NCBI GenBank assembly: GCA_907163375.1 | Contig: CAJQUW010012514.1 | Coordinates: 248,001 to 312,000, forward strand | Origin: Prostheceraeus crozeri | Lineage: Eukaryota; Platyhelminthes; Polycladida; Euryleptidae | DNA length: 64,000 nt | Direction of reading: 5' to 3' | Shown: one piece after another, positions 36,201-44,683 of the stretch | Layout of the letters: the number at the start of each line of letters is the position of its first letter | Position numbering within the stretch: the stretch's first letter is position 1 | Program-made: the position numbers and the translations under genes | Notes under the pieces: generated by a model | Database searches by the model: none | The model's input: the letters and a program-made list of their open reading frames with translations, nothing else | What the model was told of the DNA's origin: nothing

Positions 36201-39200
36201 GCTTTCATCTTTTCAGCCAAAATTCGCTTAAAATAGAATTTCCTTTAAATTTCAGCATTTTGAATTCAATCACGTGAATTAGTGCTGACGTGTACTTCAA
36301 ACGCTTTTGACAGCGAAGAGAATTTTAAAAAAGTCTATTTTAAATATACGAAATGATAATAGCAAGTGACTAATACCCCAAAACAACTTCCGCGACACGG
36401 CATCATCAGAAGCCAAAATTAACATACTTGAAGACTGGAAATGTGACAACAAGTGTGGAAGTGCAATGTGAATGTAGCGCCGACGACAAACATTGCCTGA
36501 TTATGCGATGTTTAACTCTACACAGTTCTGTCTTTATATTGCATTGAATGACATTGGAACTGCAGCTGTTCTTTCCTTGTAAAGCTGTCTTCTTTGCCTA
36601 CTGAATATTGCAGGGAAACTGAGAAACTCGAAGGTCGAGATTTCATCGAAAAATTTTATCATGTGATAAGTATAAACAGTCACTTTTAATTCGATCTGCG
36701 CTACTCATAACTTGAAATTCTATTCACTAGTCCATTTATCTTATAATTTGGTAATTATCAATCAACACTACAATACATCTACGAACATACTCATATTCTT
36801 CTCGACTTCACCCATCTGAATGCTCTCAGTTTCTATTTTGGTTAGTCATTGGAAGTCGACAGAAAGAGCTCGAGATTTTCGCGGAATTCACGAATTTCCC
36901 GGATTTTGAGATCCAAAATTATGTAATTTATGTAGTTTTCAAAAAAAGTGGCTATGGATTTCTTAAACTCATGCATACTTGTGGCTGCGATTCAAATTCC
37001 CCGGGAAATTTGTGCGCCATGACTTCAAGTCCTATCCGTGCTAAAAGTACCACATCGCTCCAGCAAAGGTCTGACTATGACAGAATTGTCCAAGCCCTCA
37101 AAAGGGGAAGCACTGACATCAAAGCTTAATGTGCTTCTTTTATCGTCCACATTTTCTTTTAATAGCATCGGACGAATTTACCTTCTCCACTCCTCTATTC
37201 TTCACAAGCGACCCAACTATTTTCATTTAATTAATATCCTCACTAATACATTGATCTACCTGCTGGACTCTTTCGGAACATTAAATGCTGCCGAGTGATA
37301 GTTTGAAGCAATGAATTTGCTGAACAATAACTTTGGCTTTATATGTGACATAATCAATTGTATTTGATCCTGTGATATTCTGTGACTTGAGACGGAATTT
37401 TGAAGTGCTCAATAAAGTAATATAAAGAGCTCATCATATCCTAACATTGTATACTAATTTTTTTCTTCCCGAAGTTTCACTTGACAAGAGTCGGGTGAAA
37501 GTCCCCGTGAAATATCATTATGACAGATTAGTTTATCTGTTTAAACTTCATCACAAAATTGATCAAGGTCCCAAAGTGATCTTCTGCTATTGAATACCTA
37601 GCGTAGACATTCGTGAGCTGCTTATTTTGAAAAGTTCTGTTGAAATATTGGCAAAATTGTAGCTCATAGTTTTAGTTTATTTTTCGTAGCAATAGCCATT
37701 GCATCAAAATTTGCCAGACTCGAAATATTATGTTGTTTTTTATGTGCAGACTTTCAATTCTGCAATCTACTCGAATGTATCAATAAGATATATGACCTCG
37801 TTGTTCTCAGGAGAGGCAACAGGTGAAGCGGTTGCTTCCGTAGCAGTTCTCTCATTGGTGTGGGTTGCCTCTCACCCTTTTTGATTGATATGAGTAGCTC
37901 GTTTGTATTCGGTGTGGCAGAGTGTCATTGTAGTTTTATTGTTTACCTCAATTATCCACTTTCCATTTCCAATTTCCATCTGTCCATTAGTACCATTATC
38001 CACTTTCCATTATTCATCATGTATAGTCTTAGTTATAGTGTGTAGCAGTAGTTCAATCGTAATCGGTGTAGCAGTATCGTTGTACGTCTATTGCTTACTT
38101 CCATTTCTATCCATCGATATCCTGTTGTTTTTTAACATCTTCCAGTAGGAAGCCCGCTATAGTTTTTTTTAGCAAATAATGAAACAAAACAACCATAATT
38201 AACTTATAATGAAATCATGCCCAAGGTCTTTCTGTAGGAACGTCCCACCCTCATCAGGGAAATAATCTAGTAACTGAGAAATGCATGCACATAAATTTCT
38301 ACTCAAGAAATTATCAGGTTATTCTATGAAAATATAAATCTTTGACAGGCAGAAACTGCGACAATAACTGAAAACACATTGATGTATACAGGTAAAAGTA
38401 AAAAAGGTGAAAAAGGGGTATTAAAAAACAGAAAGAGAAAATGAAGAGCCCATTGAGAAAGTTGCGTATTCATAATCAGCCTACCACATACATCGGTGAG
38501 ACAAGACGGCATTTGGCTAGGAGATTTCAAGAACATGTATCAAGACCTGGTTCCATCTTTGACCATTTACTTGAATGTGATGTCTGCAGCAGACGAACCA
38601 TCATGAACTATGTCGCTATCATCCTTCATAGGACTTCATTTGTGCGCATTGCGGAGACCCTCTTCATAAAGAAGAAGTCTTCAATTATGAATAAGCAACT
38701 TTCCCAGTGGGACAGTTGATCTTCATTTTCTCTTTCTGTTTTCTGATCTCTTTTTACCTTCACCTGTATATGTCAATGTGTTTTGAGTTATTATCATAGT
38801 TTCTGCTTTTCATAGATTTAGATTTCCATAAAATAGCTTGATAAATTAGAATTACATATCCTAAGTAGAAATTTATGTGCGTGTATTTCTCAATTACTAG
38901 ATTGTTTCCCTGATGACGGTAGGATGTTCACTATAAGTTAATGAAAAAAGTGGTTGTTTGTATTATCATTTTTTAACATCCATTATTAATTTCCTAAACT
39001 ATCGGTGACAATTGTCCTTTTCTATTTCCACTACCAGCATCTGTAGTCGGTTCAGCATATCAGACGTATGTGGTGAACGTGTACGCGGCATTGTTTGGAA
39101 TCTATGTTTTAGTAGCATATTAGCATCAAGAATGAGTATAGTGTTACAAGTCCTAAAATTTTCATTTTTCAGGACTACTTCAATTAATTATTCAAATTAG

Positions 39201-42200
39201 TGAGCACTATATTCTATTATAAATGATTGCTGGGATGATTTGCATCATCGTATGAGAATTACACCTTAATGTTTTCACGGCGCGACATCAGTTAGAAGAC
39301 GCACTCTTCGCTAGAGTGGAGAAATGGCAAATATGCGTCAAGTTATGAATCGACATAGTGCATCAGCTTTCCACGTTGTGGAACGTGATTCACTTCTTTA
39401 ATCCCATGTGTCACATAACTTGCATTCTAAGCTGGGATGCTTGTATGTTTAATAATCAGACACAGAAAGATGTTTTTCTTTGATTATAAAACTATTGGGA
39501 ATAGACCACATTTTATTCACATTTCGACGACATTGCATGGTTGGATTTTAGTAGAGTACATGAAATTCTCTTGTTTTTTTCTTACAGCACAGAAAATTTG
39601 AGTTTGGACCTTTTAGATGATAGTATTGTGGATATTTGCTATAAAAAGCTTTCAACTTTAAAGGTACCTTAACTTGACAAATTTAAATAACTCTTACTTG
39701 GGCTGCGCTAGCTAACACTCTTAGAACCGTGTGCTGCTCTTTAATAATTTCATTCATAATCTTTCTCCTGCAAATGTTTCATTCAACTTTTCTCTCCATA
39801 ATTTTCCTCATTGATTCACCGTCTGACAGGTTGCTGTGTCATCTCACTCAAGAGTCTAATTGGTGATCGTCCGCACATGGTCGAAGGCGCATTAACATCA
39901 TACGGAGACGAAGTGGGCATTGTCGTTCTAATGGGACAACTCTTAGTGGATCCTGCATGGACTAAAAAGAAGACACGCTCTTACGAACTGGTCACGGTTG
40001 ACACAGATGCAGGTGATGGTGACAAGAGGGAAGAAGCGGCGAGTGTGGATTTCTACGAGCCCGTGGAAGCGTACAGTGGTGCTGTTTCACGACCTCTACC
40101 TTCTCATCGTTCTCCCACCAGACAGCGAACGCGCTCACTTAATTTGTCCGCTGTGAACACGGTGGGCAGTCCTGGACCTGCTAGGAAGCAGTATTCTGGT
40201 ATGGCAGGTTCCTCCAACACCACTGGGCATCCTGTGTACAATCGAAGTCAAACGATGGTCGTGCATAATCAGGGATATGCCGGCTGTGCAAATTTTCAGC
40301 CTGCTGAGCCTGCAACCGAGAAAGCCCCCGCTCACACGGTAGAGAGACCGGCACCGGCGCTCCCACCAAAACTCAACCAGAGCAAATCATCAAATGGCAG
40401 TCGCAGTGAGTGAATATATAAGGGATGCTTTTTGATTTACTACTTCCGAAATTACTGACTGATTTATCCTCCTGCATGTCTGATTTTTGAAACAGCTCTC
40501 TCAGTGAATGGAAAGGTGCACACTTAAGTTATTAGGACATATTCAGCTCAGTCAAATATTTCCTACAGTCTTATAATGTCTATTATTCGTTGTAAAATGT
40601 TGTCTGCAAGTCCGGAAAGTCTGCAATTGGGTGGTTTGGAATAGTAATATGATAGTAAAAAGATGAATAGAAAGTCTGGAAAATATCCAAGCATGTAAGT
40701 TGGCTAGTCATCATATGTCAGAGGTTGAAAGGAGCCAAATAAATTTATAAAAGATGACAAATTAAAGGCCTACTACATCAACAAGTTACAACGAAAGACA
40801 CGAACTTGACAGTTATAGAGATCTCCTCTTTCATTGACTTTATCATTCCGCTGCAATCAGATTTTTAATTCACGTCCTATTTCTTCCTTTTTCCTCCAGT
40901 CAGGTCATTTACTATAAATGCTATTGGTAATATGTAGCCACTTTACTACCTGCCGCATAGCTCATGCTCTTCTCTTCTTTTATCATGGTTTTGCATATTT
41001 AGTATATCTTTTTTATGGATCTCCTCTTGATATGAATTTCAAAATTTACTCTGCAAATCATTCACTGATAATTATTACGGAGAGTAGCAGAAATATATTG
41101 CACTGATACGCAATAACACATTTATTATCAATTTACTTGGCTCTCTCCATATAACCTACAAACTATGAGTGTAATTAAGTAGGAAATAGTATAAGTTTTA
41201 TTTTCTTGTCATGATATAACCTATGGGTTTCATATACTTGAGGTTTTGTGTTCAGAAAAATGCGAAACTAAACTGTAGAATTGTGTTTTCGCTATACTAT
41301 GATTTGACATAGGCTTCCGCTGATCACAGAGGCTCAGGAGCGGGGAACAAGTCAACCAAGCATCTGAAGGCATGCCGTCAGGGTATATACAAACATGAAG
41401 TGAAGCAAAGAATGTCCGAAAAATTGACGTCAGAGGAAAGACTCGAACCTTGTTATACTATATACAATATAATTCTGTCACCAAAGCACTTATGTATCGG
41501 TTCTCTGATTAAGGTGATTGGATTCTTCCATTTCCTCTCTTACTGCATGTGCGTTATACCCAGACAGCCTTGAGCGTACCCTTGTGTTCTCGGATTGTTA
41601 AGAGCCTGATTGTATTTACTTTATTAGCTAAAACTCATATGTCATCTCAAAGTTTTCAAATAGCAAGTAGCCTGTTGATGTTATGTATCCTATTGTGTGC
41701 GCAGAATAGAAATCAAACTGTGCGGTCTTCGTGTAGAATGGGTCAGTGGAATTTGAAAGAATCAGCATTTACTAGTGGTAAGTCCTAATGGAGTGTGCAT
41801 GCACGATATCATGCGCTAGAACTATTGACAACTAAAGACATAAAAACTGTTGGTCATTTTAGTCAGACCCAAACCATCATTTCGGCATATGAGTGCTTCT
41901 AGCAGGACACTTGAAACTCAGAAAAATATCAAATATAGAATTAGGTTAATTTAACCATGTTTTAGGTGAATTTAGATGTTTATAAAGTCGCATCGTTTCA
42001 TGAGTCTGAATTATCATCAGAAAATGTGTAGGCACCCTGATGCAAATACCTACTTATTTTAGATGCATGATTTTTCAACTACATTTCAGATGTGAAGATA
42101 TTTTCAAATACATTTTTTGTATTCAGTAACATGTTTATCATATTCAATAGATTCGTGCAGAATGGATTTTCACAAGCTGAATCATTATTTCAAAACTACA

Positions 42201-44683
42201 TGTTCATGTCATGTACGATTACAAGTAGCCTGCCCCATTTTGCGGCATTCATGAGGGAAAACTTCGCCAAGCTCGAAAAATTGCCCATATCTATCGTAAT
42301 GGCAATGTTGTTTGAGCATGAATACATGTATATTAGACGAACTCTTCTTTCGGGATTTTTTCAGAGTTTCGCGAATACGAGTGCTCACCTTGCTGACCCT
42401 TGTCCCGCGTATCCCAGGGTACGCCATTCTTTTCTGTTGAATACGAGTACTTTTCTAAAATGCTTAATCGTCTTAACAGCTACAAGATATAAATACAGAC
42501 TCAGTTTTCTTTTGTGTCTTTATCTATCTTAGATTAATACATATGTGAATATTGCGATCAGTATTATATCAGTGAAACTCGGGAGGCATGTACACACACT
42601 CACGAATCCGAGATATCCATGCATGTCCATCCACTATCTCATAATCGCTTCTTAATTCTCATGTGTACCTCACACGTGTTGGTGAATCCCTGTCCATGAA
42701 GCAGTGCATGTTCTGATTTGGTTCAACATGTGGCATAATCAATTGTATTTGCTCCTGTGATATTCTGTCACCCATAACGGAATTTTGAAGTGCTCAATAA
42801 AGTAATGAAAAGAGCTCATTACATTCATAGCTTCCTATTTGAACATTGATTTCCCTTGTCCTTTACTACAGGTGGTAGTCGACGTGGCAGTATAGACAGT
42901 GGTACAGAAGATGCCTCAACCCCATCTGCACCTCCTTTGCCAGAACGACAAACGAGCACGACGTCGTGTGGTGTGGCGGGCACGACGGAAAAGCCCCTAA
43001 GTAATCGCCTCTCCCGCAGTAATGGCCTATCTGCTTTTAGTGAGCTCAGCCGGCGTGGCGCAGCCTCAGAGACTAAAGTCAATGGCATTCAAATGCGTGA
43101 ATCATCAACTGAAGATGACAACTCCACTGTTTGTTCACTCGCCTCCCATAGTCGGCAAGCCAGTAAGGAGGAGGAACATGCGCCAAGTGATTCCGGTTCC
43201 GAAGTGGTAAGCTGACATCTATCGTTTGCTTGATCAATCAAAAATTGACAAACTTGGAAGGTACGATTTTTTGGTAGCCATTTTACTGAACTTGTTCTCG
43301 CAAATCGTATTCCATGAGTCTATAATTATATTGTCGATTGCTGTGCGAGATTGATCAATTATGACTCCCAAACCGCGCAACTCTGGAACTATGCAATGTG
43401 ACGCAAAGAAGGAAAATCTAGTGGCTCACATGAGAATATATTATGCTTTGTGAATAACGAAATTAGCGCATTGAATGATTTCCCAACTTATTCACATTTT
43501 TTTCAAGCTTAGCTTTTTTGTAGTAACTTAGCCATATAATTCTGTGTACCTTCGTACGTAGCTGCTGGCACGATAGAGGCTACCAATTCGTTGAATTGCC
43601 TGCTTGTTGTGCTGGATATACTTTTCCATGACGAGTCGTTGGCAACAGTTAATTCAAGAAAAGGAATGGAATCTTGTTCTCTGATCTTATCATCTGACAT
43701 AAATGCTATGTTGGTCATCGTCTACCTTAAGTCTCGAGCGTAGAATATTCTAGCTTTTTTGAAAGTTTGAAAGAAGCAAAACATTTGTCGCCCCATTCGG
43801 TCAAGATCCCACCCTGCTTGGATCTTGATAAAAAAGAACGTTGCATAACCGGTGACGTTGTTGGGTGTTCTATATTTGTCGCTCGTAGGAGTGGAAGAAT
43901 TTCGCATCGTCCACATGCATCACCAGCTTTCTCACTCGACAATGTAGAAGGTCATTGATGTACAGCAAAATAAGGGGTCCCAAAACTGACCCTTGAGGAA
44001 CTCCTGCATCAGTGGAAGACTTCAATTTTAGAAGATATTTTGTATCCTTATACTCCGCATCTTTACTGGCCCGTAAGCGAATATTTATTTCCCTTTCTGT
44101 GGAATCCGCACCTCCACCCGCCGCATCGCAAGTGATCCTTAGTTACATCGTCTACCCACAGGCCATCAGAAATACTCGTTCATACGGTTCCGGAATTTTT
44201 CATATGTCCTGGATCGATTGAAAGACATTCACTATTTTCAACCCTGAAATCATGGATTTAAGGTGTTCCGCAAAAAGTAAAGGGTCTTCGTGATAGCTTG
44301 CAACCTCGCAACTATTCCGAATGAACCCTGACTGAAGTACATCGTTCTGTTGTAAATCAACTGAATTGTTTCTTTTTTCAGCATGCCATAATGTTACTGA
44401 AAATGCACATTGTTGAATGAAAACGTAAACGTCAGTGCATTATTGTGTGCGTATGTATTGTACAACACTTGTTTTTCAGGAGTATTCGACGTTGCTGCGT
44501 CCGGAGAGTTTGGAGCATTGGTTGGAATGCCTGCAGTTGACTGCATATTTACCAGCCTTTCGTGACAGTCGATTTAATAGCTTGGATACAGCGCGCCTGT
44601 TGACGGAAGATAACTTGCGTGAGCTGGGCATTGATTGTGAGTTGCATCGACGCCGAATTATGGGAAGCCTACATCTCCTCTAA
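17975..44683 (+). CDS. SHIP/INPPL1-like inositol polyphosphate 5-phosphatase (last seven exons)
   Basis: Seven plus-strand exons join with matching phases into 649 residues. In order: the C-terminal half of the 5-phosphatase catalytic domain with FWFGDLNFRLD, PTYRYEKG, NVPSWTDRVLW and TSDHKPVFASF (the conserved GDxNxR, PSWxDRxLW and SDHxPV motifs); a C2-like region with CCVISLKSLIGD; a long Pro/Ser-rich tail with SH3-ligand-like PALPPK and PPLPER; and a C-terminal SAM domain. Phosphatase followed by a SAM domain is the layout of SHIP2. The family removes the 5-phosphate of PI(3,4,5)P3 at the plasma membrane. The SH2 domain and the first half of the catalytic domain are not visible upstream, so the gene is 5'-incomplete here or has a very distant 5' part. 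Introns reach 12 kb and hold most of the mobile elements in the window. Confidence 0.88.
18278..18448 (+). CDS. SHIP-like exon B: 5-phosphatase core
   Basis: Follows exon A after a 64-nt intron (acceptor GTCTTTTTAG|). It reads NEEEILFQPTYRYEKGQRDQ and HIRVNVPSWTDRVLWCSRRH, and ends in the middle of a glycine codon at TATG|GTGAGA. PTYRYE and PSWTDRVLW are hallmark 5-phosphatase motifs. Confidence 0.95.
19921..20715. repeat. possible non-autonomous element with CCCGGGAT-rich inverted ends
   Basis: The left end (GGTTTTCAATTCCGAGATC, then ACGGGATT and AATCCCGGGAT by 19980) and the right end read on the minus strand (GATTTTCAAAATCCCGAC, then GATCCCGGGAT by 20657) are inverted relatives, 0.8 kb apart. 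Short GGGATCC/ATCCCGGGAT words cluster at both ends, with one more at about 20388. There is no ORF of note. A target-site duplication is not obvious. Confidence 0.35.
20945..21557 (+). repeat. dispersed repeat family R, copy 1
   Basis: Same sequence family as 26403-27083 and 33825-34113, all on the plus strand. Shared words include CTTAATATCGAAATGGCACA, TGATATCACTTC and GAATTCTTCGAATCTGAAGG. All three copies stop at the same point, TTCTGTGG, so the 3' boundary is sharp. No coding capacity or terminal inverted repeat is seen. The class is unknown. Confidence 0.75.
22829..22935 (-). repeat. 21-bp minisatellite coding a 7-residue repeat
   Basis: ATGAA(C/G) recurs at 22830, 22851, 22872 and 22914, a strict 21-bp period. 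It lies inside a 128-codon minus-strand ORF (22752-23138) and there translates to heptads such as LVLHEGA, LDLHTGA and LVLHDVP. Whether the ORF is a gene is unknown; no splice or promoter evidence supports it, and it lies within a SHIP intron. Confidence 0.55.
25160..25530 (+). mobile_element. LINE fragment: start of an apurinic-type endonuclease
   Basis: From 25321 the plus strand reads LNINGILNKLSDLTQLILGN, the start of a Jockey-like LINE endonuclease (family pattern: L-Q-W-N-I-N-G-L-x-N-K-x-x-D-L). At 25452 it reads LLALTDYTTLNINSPARLIP, matching the later LN(T/I)xSPTRL motif. The parts between are scrambled or deleted, so this is a dead fragment. The proline-rich text before 25321 may be the end of its ORF1. 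The reverse transcriptase is absent. It lies in the 7.65-kb SHIP intron. Confidence 0.6.
26100..26248 (+). CDS. SHIP-like exon C: end of catalytic domain
   Basis: Acceptor CCTTTTTCCAG|, donor AAAG|GTAAGC. It encodes GCNLDYTTSDHKPVFASFQV and then INVESVIVK. SDHKPV carries the catalytic histidine motif. The preceding intron is 7.65 kb. Confidence 0.95.
26403..27083 (+). repeat. dispersed repeat family R, copy 2
   Basis: Second copy. It carries an extra AT-rich block of about 80 bp (about 26570-26655, with AATAATAATAAT) absent from copy 1. It lies in the 1.2-kb SHIP intron between exons C and D. Confidence 0.75.
27440..27716 (+). CDS. SHIP-like exon D: C2-like region
   Basis: Acceptor TTTCTTCTGTAG|, donor TCTG|GTAAGT. 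It is read in the frame set by exon C: LRNGAKPKASYRLTFYGSLL through LPQIELMAYDKRQITEEHL to IPADEGSG. This aligns with the SHIP2 region after the catalytic domain (FFIEFYSTCLEE ... LPTLKPILADIEYL). A second, longer open frame overlaps it but does not match. A mariner-like element begins 13 bp past the exon. Confidence 0.85.
27730..27834 (+). repeat. MLE-1 left terminal inverted repeat
   Basis: Inverted match to 29219-29323 ending near GTAGCCAGAACGC. Differences are a/c and g/a near positions 25 and 84 and then CTT/CCC at the inner edge. Confidence 0.92.
27978..29024 (+). CDS. Tc1/mariner transposase (MLE-1)
   Basis: 348 residues from ATG to TAA without interruption. The N-terminal helix-turn-helix region has FLETGSVADRDRSGRPRTS (DUF4817 type). 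The catalytic domain carries D156 (ITSDEAVFHLNG), D245 (WFQQDGAPPH) and D286 (SPDLSPPDFFFWGYLK), a D-D-D triad with 40 residues between the last two by my count. It cuts and pastes its own DNA at TA. An in-frame upstream TTG exists, but the ATG at 27978 is the natural start. This spacing differs from classic mariner (34) and places it in a related lineage; the exact clade needs a phylogeny. Confidence 0.95.
   Translation: MLSLEQRIEVVRLMIKYESTTAVRREFQRQKWENIPSDPTMRSLLKKFLETGSVADRDRSGRPRTSVNDDNCEAAAAYLAETPDDFHSVNEVKNVLDISFGSTHSILRRCLEMKPYKLQLHQRLSDEDKVTRVFAYETMIEKNEETGCFAKLITSDEAVFHLNGAVNRHNCRIWAKEKPQPCLIKEHSSPKVVVWIGMSSTRLYGPFFFDQPTVKSDNYLEMLRTFFLRELQQEGIVDEVWFQQDGAPPHWATSVRNFLNDVFDRWIKRNGPLPWPARSPDLSPPDFFFWGYLKKAVYKCRPSNLNELKASIVEESLNVHSDILQRVNSCFEVRLRRCIDYDGDTVEK
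29219..29323 (-). repeat. MLE-1 right terminal inverted repeat
   Basis: Partner of 27730-27834. It ends GATAGCACTG before the TA duplication. Confidence 0.92.
29941..30198 (+). repeat. MLE-2 left terminal inverted repeat
   Basis: Pairs with 31468-31725. The single difference seen is GGGGTC(T) here against GGGGTT(T) in the partner. Confidence 0.95.
30249..31331 (-). CDS. Tc1/mariner transposase (MLE-2)
   Basis: 360 residues, ATG to TAA, unbroken; a second ATG seven codons in (MELQDKIDVVRFYF) may be the true start. The HTH region has FLETGSVADRARSGRPGPS. Catalytic residues are D164 (IIWSDEAHFELHG), D252 (FMQDGAPPH) and D295 (YPDLNPLDFYLWG), with 42 residues between the last two by my count. 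It belongs to the same broad lineage as the MLE-1 transposase (shared SDEA.F.L.G.VNRHNC.IW and QDGAPPH), but the proteins are clearly different families. Confidence 0.95.
   Translation of the reverse strand: MTTLSFAMELQDKIDVVRFYFSASCSATAALRLFKKERNLRNDPFDTRTIQRIVNRFLETGSVADRARSGRPGPSEEAIEAVDMARERIQNSAALGNSSTRRISNEVGIPKTTVHRVLRRKLNLYPYKMHCGQALSQEQQERRVQFAEWLLDNDGHLEDIIWSDEAHFELHGSVNRHNCIIWGSQRPDQVIEEPLHSARVTVWMWFSGILRLRPFFFADTVTGLRYRDMLRDHVWPQIVAKRKKTSAIFMQDGAPPHIKTEVVDLLRNTFGESRVISRGFKNFWPANYPDLNPLDFYLWGRLRDDVYSQGTPSNKDELKERIENAIKSITQEELLSAVCGVLDRCLLLRETGGGHFEHLL
31468..31725 (-). repeat. MLE-2 right terminal inverted repeat
   Basis: Inverted copy of 29941-30198. It ends GGGACACCCTG before TA. 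Confidence 0.95.
32540..33010. repeat. imperfect fold-back repeat
   Basis: The left arm (about 32540-32700) and right arm (about 32813-33010) are inverted relatives. Anchors are TTAAAGCAGATTTGTGCA, CGATCATTTT and TTACATCTCCC, and farther out GCCACT(T/A)GATCA. The left arm lacks about 35 bp present in the right. Matching words ATGATGCAGATTT at about 32448 and (inverted) 33200 suggest that an outer, weaker layer exists. There is no ORF. It could be a MITE or fold-back element. Confidence 0.55.
33825..34113 (+). repeat. dispersed repeat family R, copy 3 (5'-truncated)
   Basis: Only the last ~290 bp of the family, from TTTTTCGTGCGCCTGCTAAA to TTCTGTGG. The shared 3' end with a shortened 5' end suggests copying by reverse transcription, though no poly(A) or simple-repeat tail is seen. 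Confidence 0.7.
35582..35612 (+). repeat. (ATT)n microsatellite
   Basis: About ten ATT units in a row, with a run of nine C about 85 bp upstream. Confidence 0.9.
37345..37434 (+). repeat. 92-bp dispersed repeat, copy 1
   Basis: Direct match to 42730-42825, with shared words CATAATCAATTGTATTTG, CCTGTGATATTCTGT and GAAGTGCTCAATAAAGTAAT. The AATAAA near the end suggests the 3' tail of a retroelement. The open frame just upstream (37038-37298) may belong to it but is not recognised. Confidence 0.65.
38140..38968 (+). mobile_element. 5'-truncated Penelope-like element with inverted arms (PLE-2)
   Basis: Flanked by the 12-bp direct repeat TTTTTTAACATC (38128-38139 and 38969-38980). The centre (about 38441-38719, plus strand) encodes a Penelope-type GIY-YIG endonuclease end: TTYIGETRRHLARRFQEHVS, SIFDHLLECD, IAETLFIKKKSSIMNKQLSQ, then stop. 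The 3' flank (38719-38945) recurs inverted at 38175-38455. The reverse transcriptase is missing. The left arm on the minus strand has CTGATGA (38257-38251) followed 18 nt on by GAAA, the two halves of a hammerhead ribozyme core; the right arm keeps only CTGATGA. Confidence 0.82.
38441..38719 (+). pseudogene. GIY-YIG endonuclease fragment of PLE-2
   Basis: A 92-codon open frame; residues about 15-90 form the GIY-YIG end of a Penelope protein. YIGET carries the second half of the GIY-YIG signature, followed by the conserved R (ARRFQEH), the CD-C cluster (LLECDVCSRR) and E-T-L-F-I-K. Only the C-terminal domain survives, so no activity is expected. Confidence 0.8.
39830..40405 (+). CDS. SHIP-like exon E: end of C2-like region and proline-rich tail
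   Basis: Acceptor CACCGTCTGACAG|, donor CGCA|GTGAGT. It starts GCCVISLKSLIGDRPHMVEG, matching SHIP2 GECVVALKSMIG, then becomes a low-complexity tail with RPLPSHRSPTRQR and PAPALPPKLNQ. PALPPK fits a class II SH3 ligand. The segment GHPVYNRS lies near where SHIP proteins carry an NPxY motif, but its first residue is His, so it is not a canonical NPxY. Confidence 0.9.
41330..41510 (-). repeat. possible tRNA-derived SINE remnant
   Basis: The minus strand reads a box-A-like AGTGCTTTGGTGACAGAAT and, about 27 bp on, a good box B (AGGTTCGAGTCT), followed by a non-tRNA body. No folded acceptor stem was found. It lies in the SHIP intron between exons E and F. Confidence 0.3.
42730..42825 (+). repeat. 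92-bp dispersed repeat, copy 2
   Basis: Second copy of the repeat at 37345, same strand. It ends about 45 bp before SHIP exon F, so it includes or abuts that exon's polypyrimidine region. Confidence 0.65.
42872..43206 (+). CDS. SHIP-like exon F: Ser-rich tail
   Basis: Acceptor CTTTACTACAG|, donor GTG|GTAAGC. It encodes SGSRRGSIDSGTEDASTPSA, PPLPERQTSTTSCG and SHSRQASKEEEHAPSDSGSE. The sequence is low-complexity and Ser/Thr-rich with basic phosphosite-like words (RRGSID, SRQAS) and one more SH3-ligand-like PPLPER. Confidence 0.88.
43470..44070 (-). mobile_element. LINE reverse transcriptase fragment
   Basis: Read on the minus strand, pieces in order from 44000 downward are: GVPQGSVLGP-like (44005-43975), YINDL-like, a stretch matching the region after the FADD box, and NDSSWKSYIQHNKQAIQRIG near 43640-43580, which matches the LINE pattern ..DLSWKSHI..I.KKANQRLG. 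This is the fingers/palm-to-thumb part of a CR1/Jockey-type reverse transcriptase with several frame breaks. It sits in the last SHIP intron, antisense to the gene. Confidence 0.6.
44480..44683 (+). CDS. SHIP-like exon G: SAM domain and stop
   Basis: Acceptor TTGTTTTTCAG|. It reads LRPESLEHWLECLQLTAYLP, RFNSLDTARLLTEDNLREL and HRRRIMGSLHLL, then TAA at 44681-44683. This is a SAM domain (helical protein-interaction module) of normal length, like the C-terminal SAM of SHIP2. No clear AATAAA follows within a few hundred bases. Confidence 0.95.
   Translation, partial: EYSTLLRPESLEHWLECLQLTAYLPAFRDSRFNSLDTARLLTEDNLRELGIDCELHRRRIMGSLHLL

Noticed and set aside
42092-42532. 146-codon ORF in the SHIP intron before exon F
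   Set aside because: Its phase and position do not fit exons E and F, which already join directly, and there is no recognisable domain.
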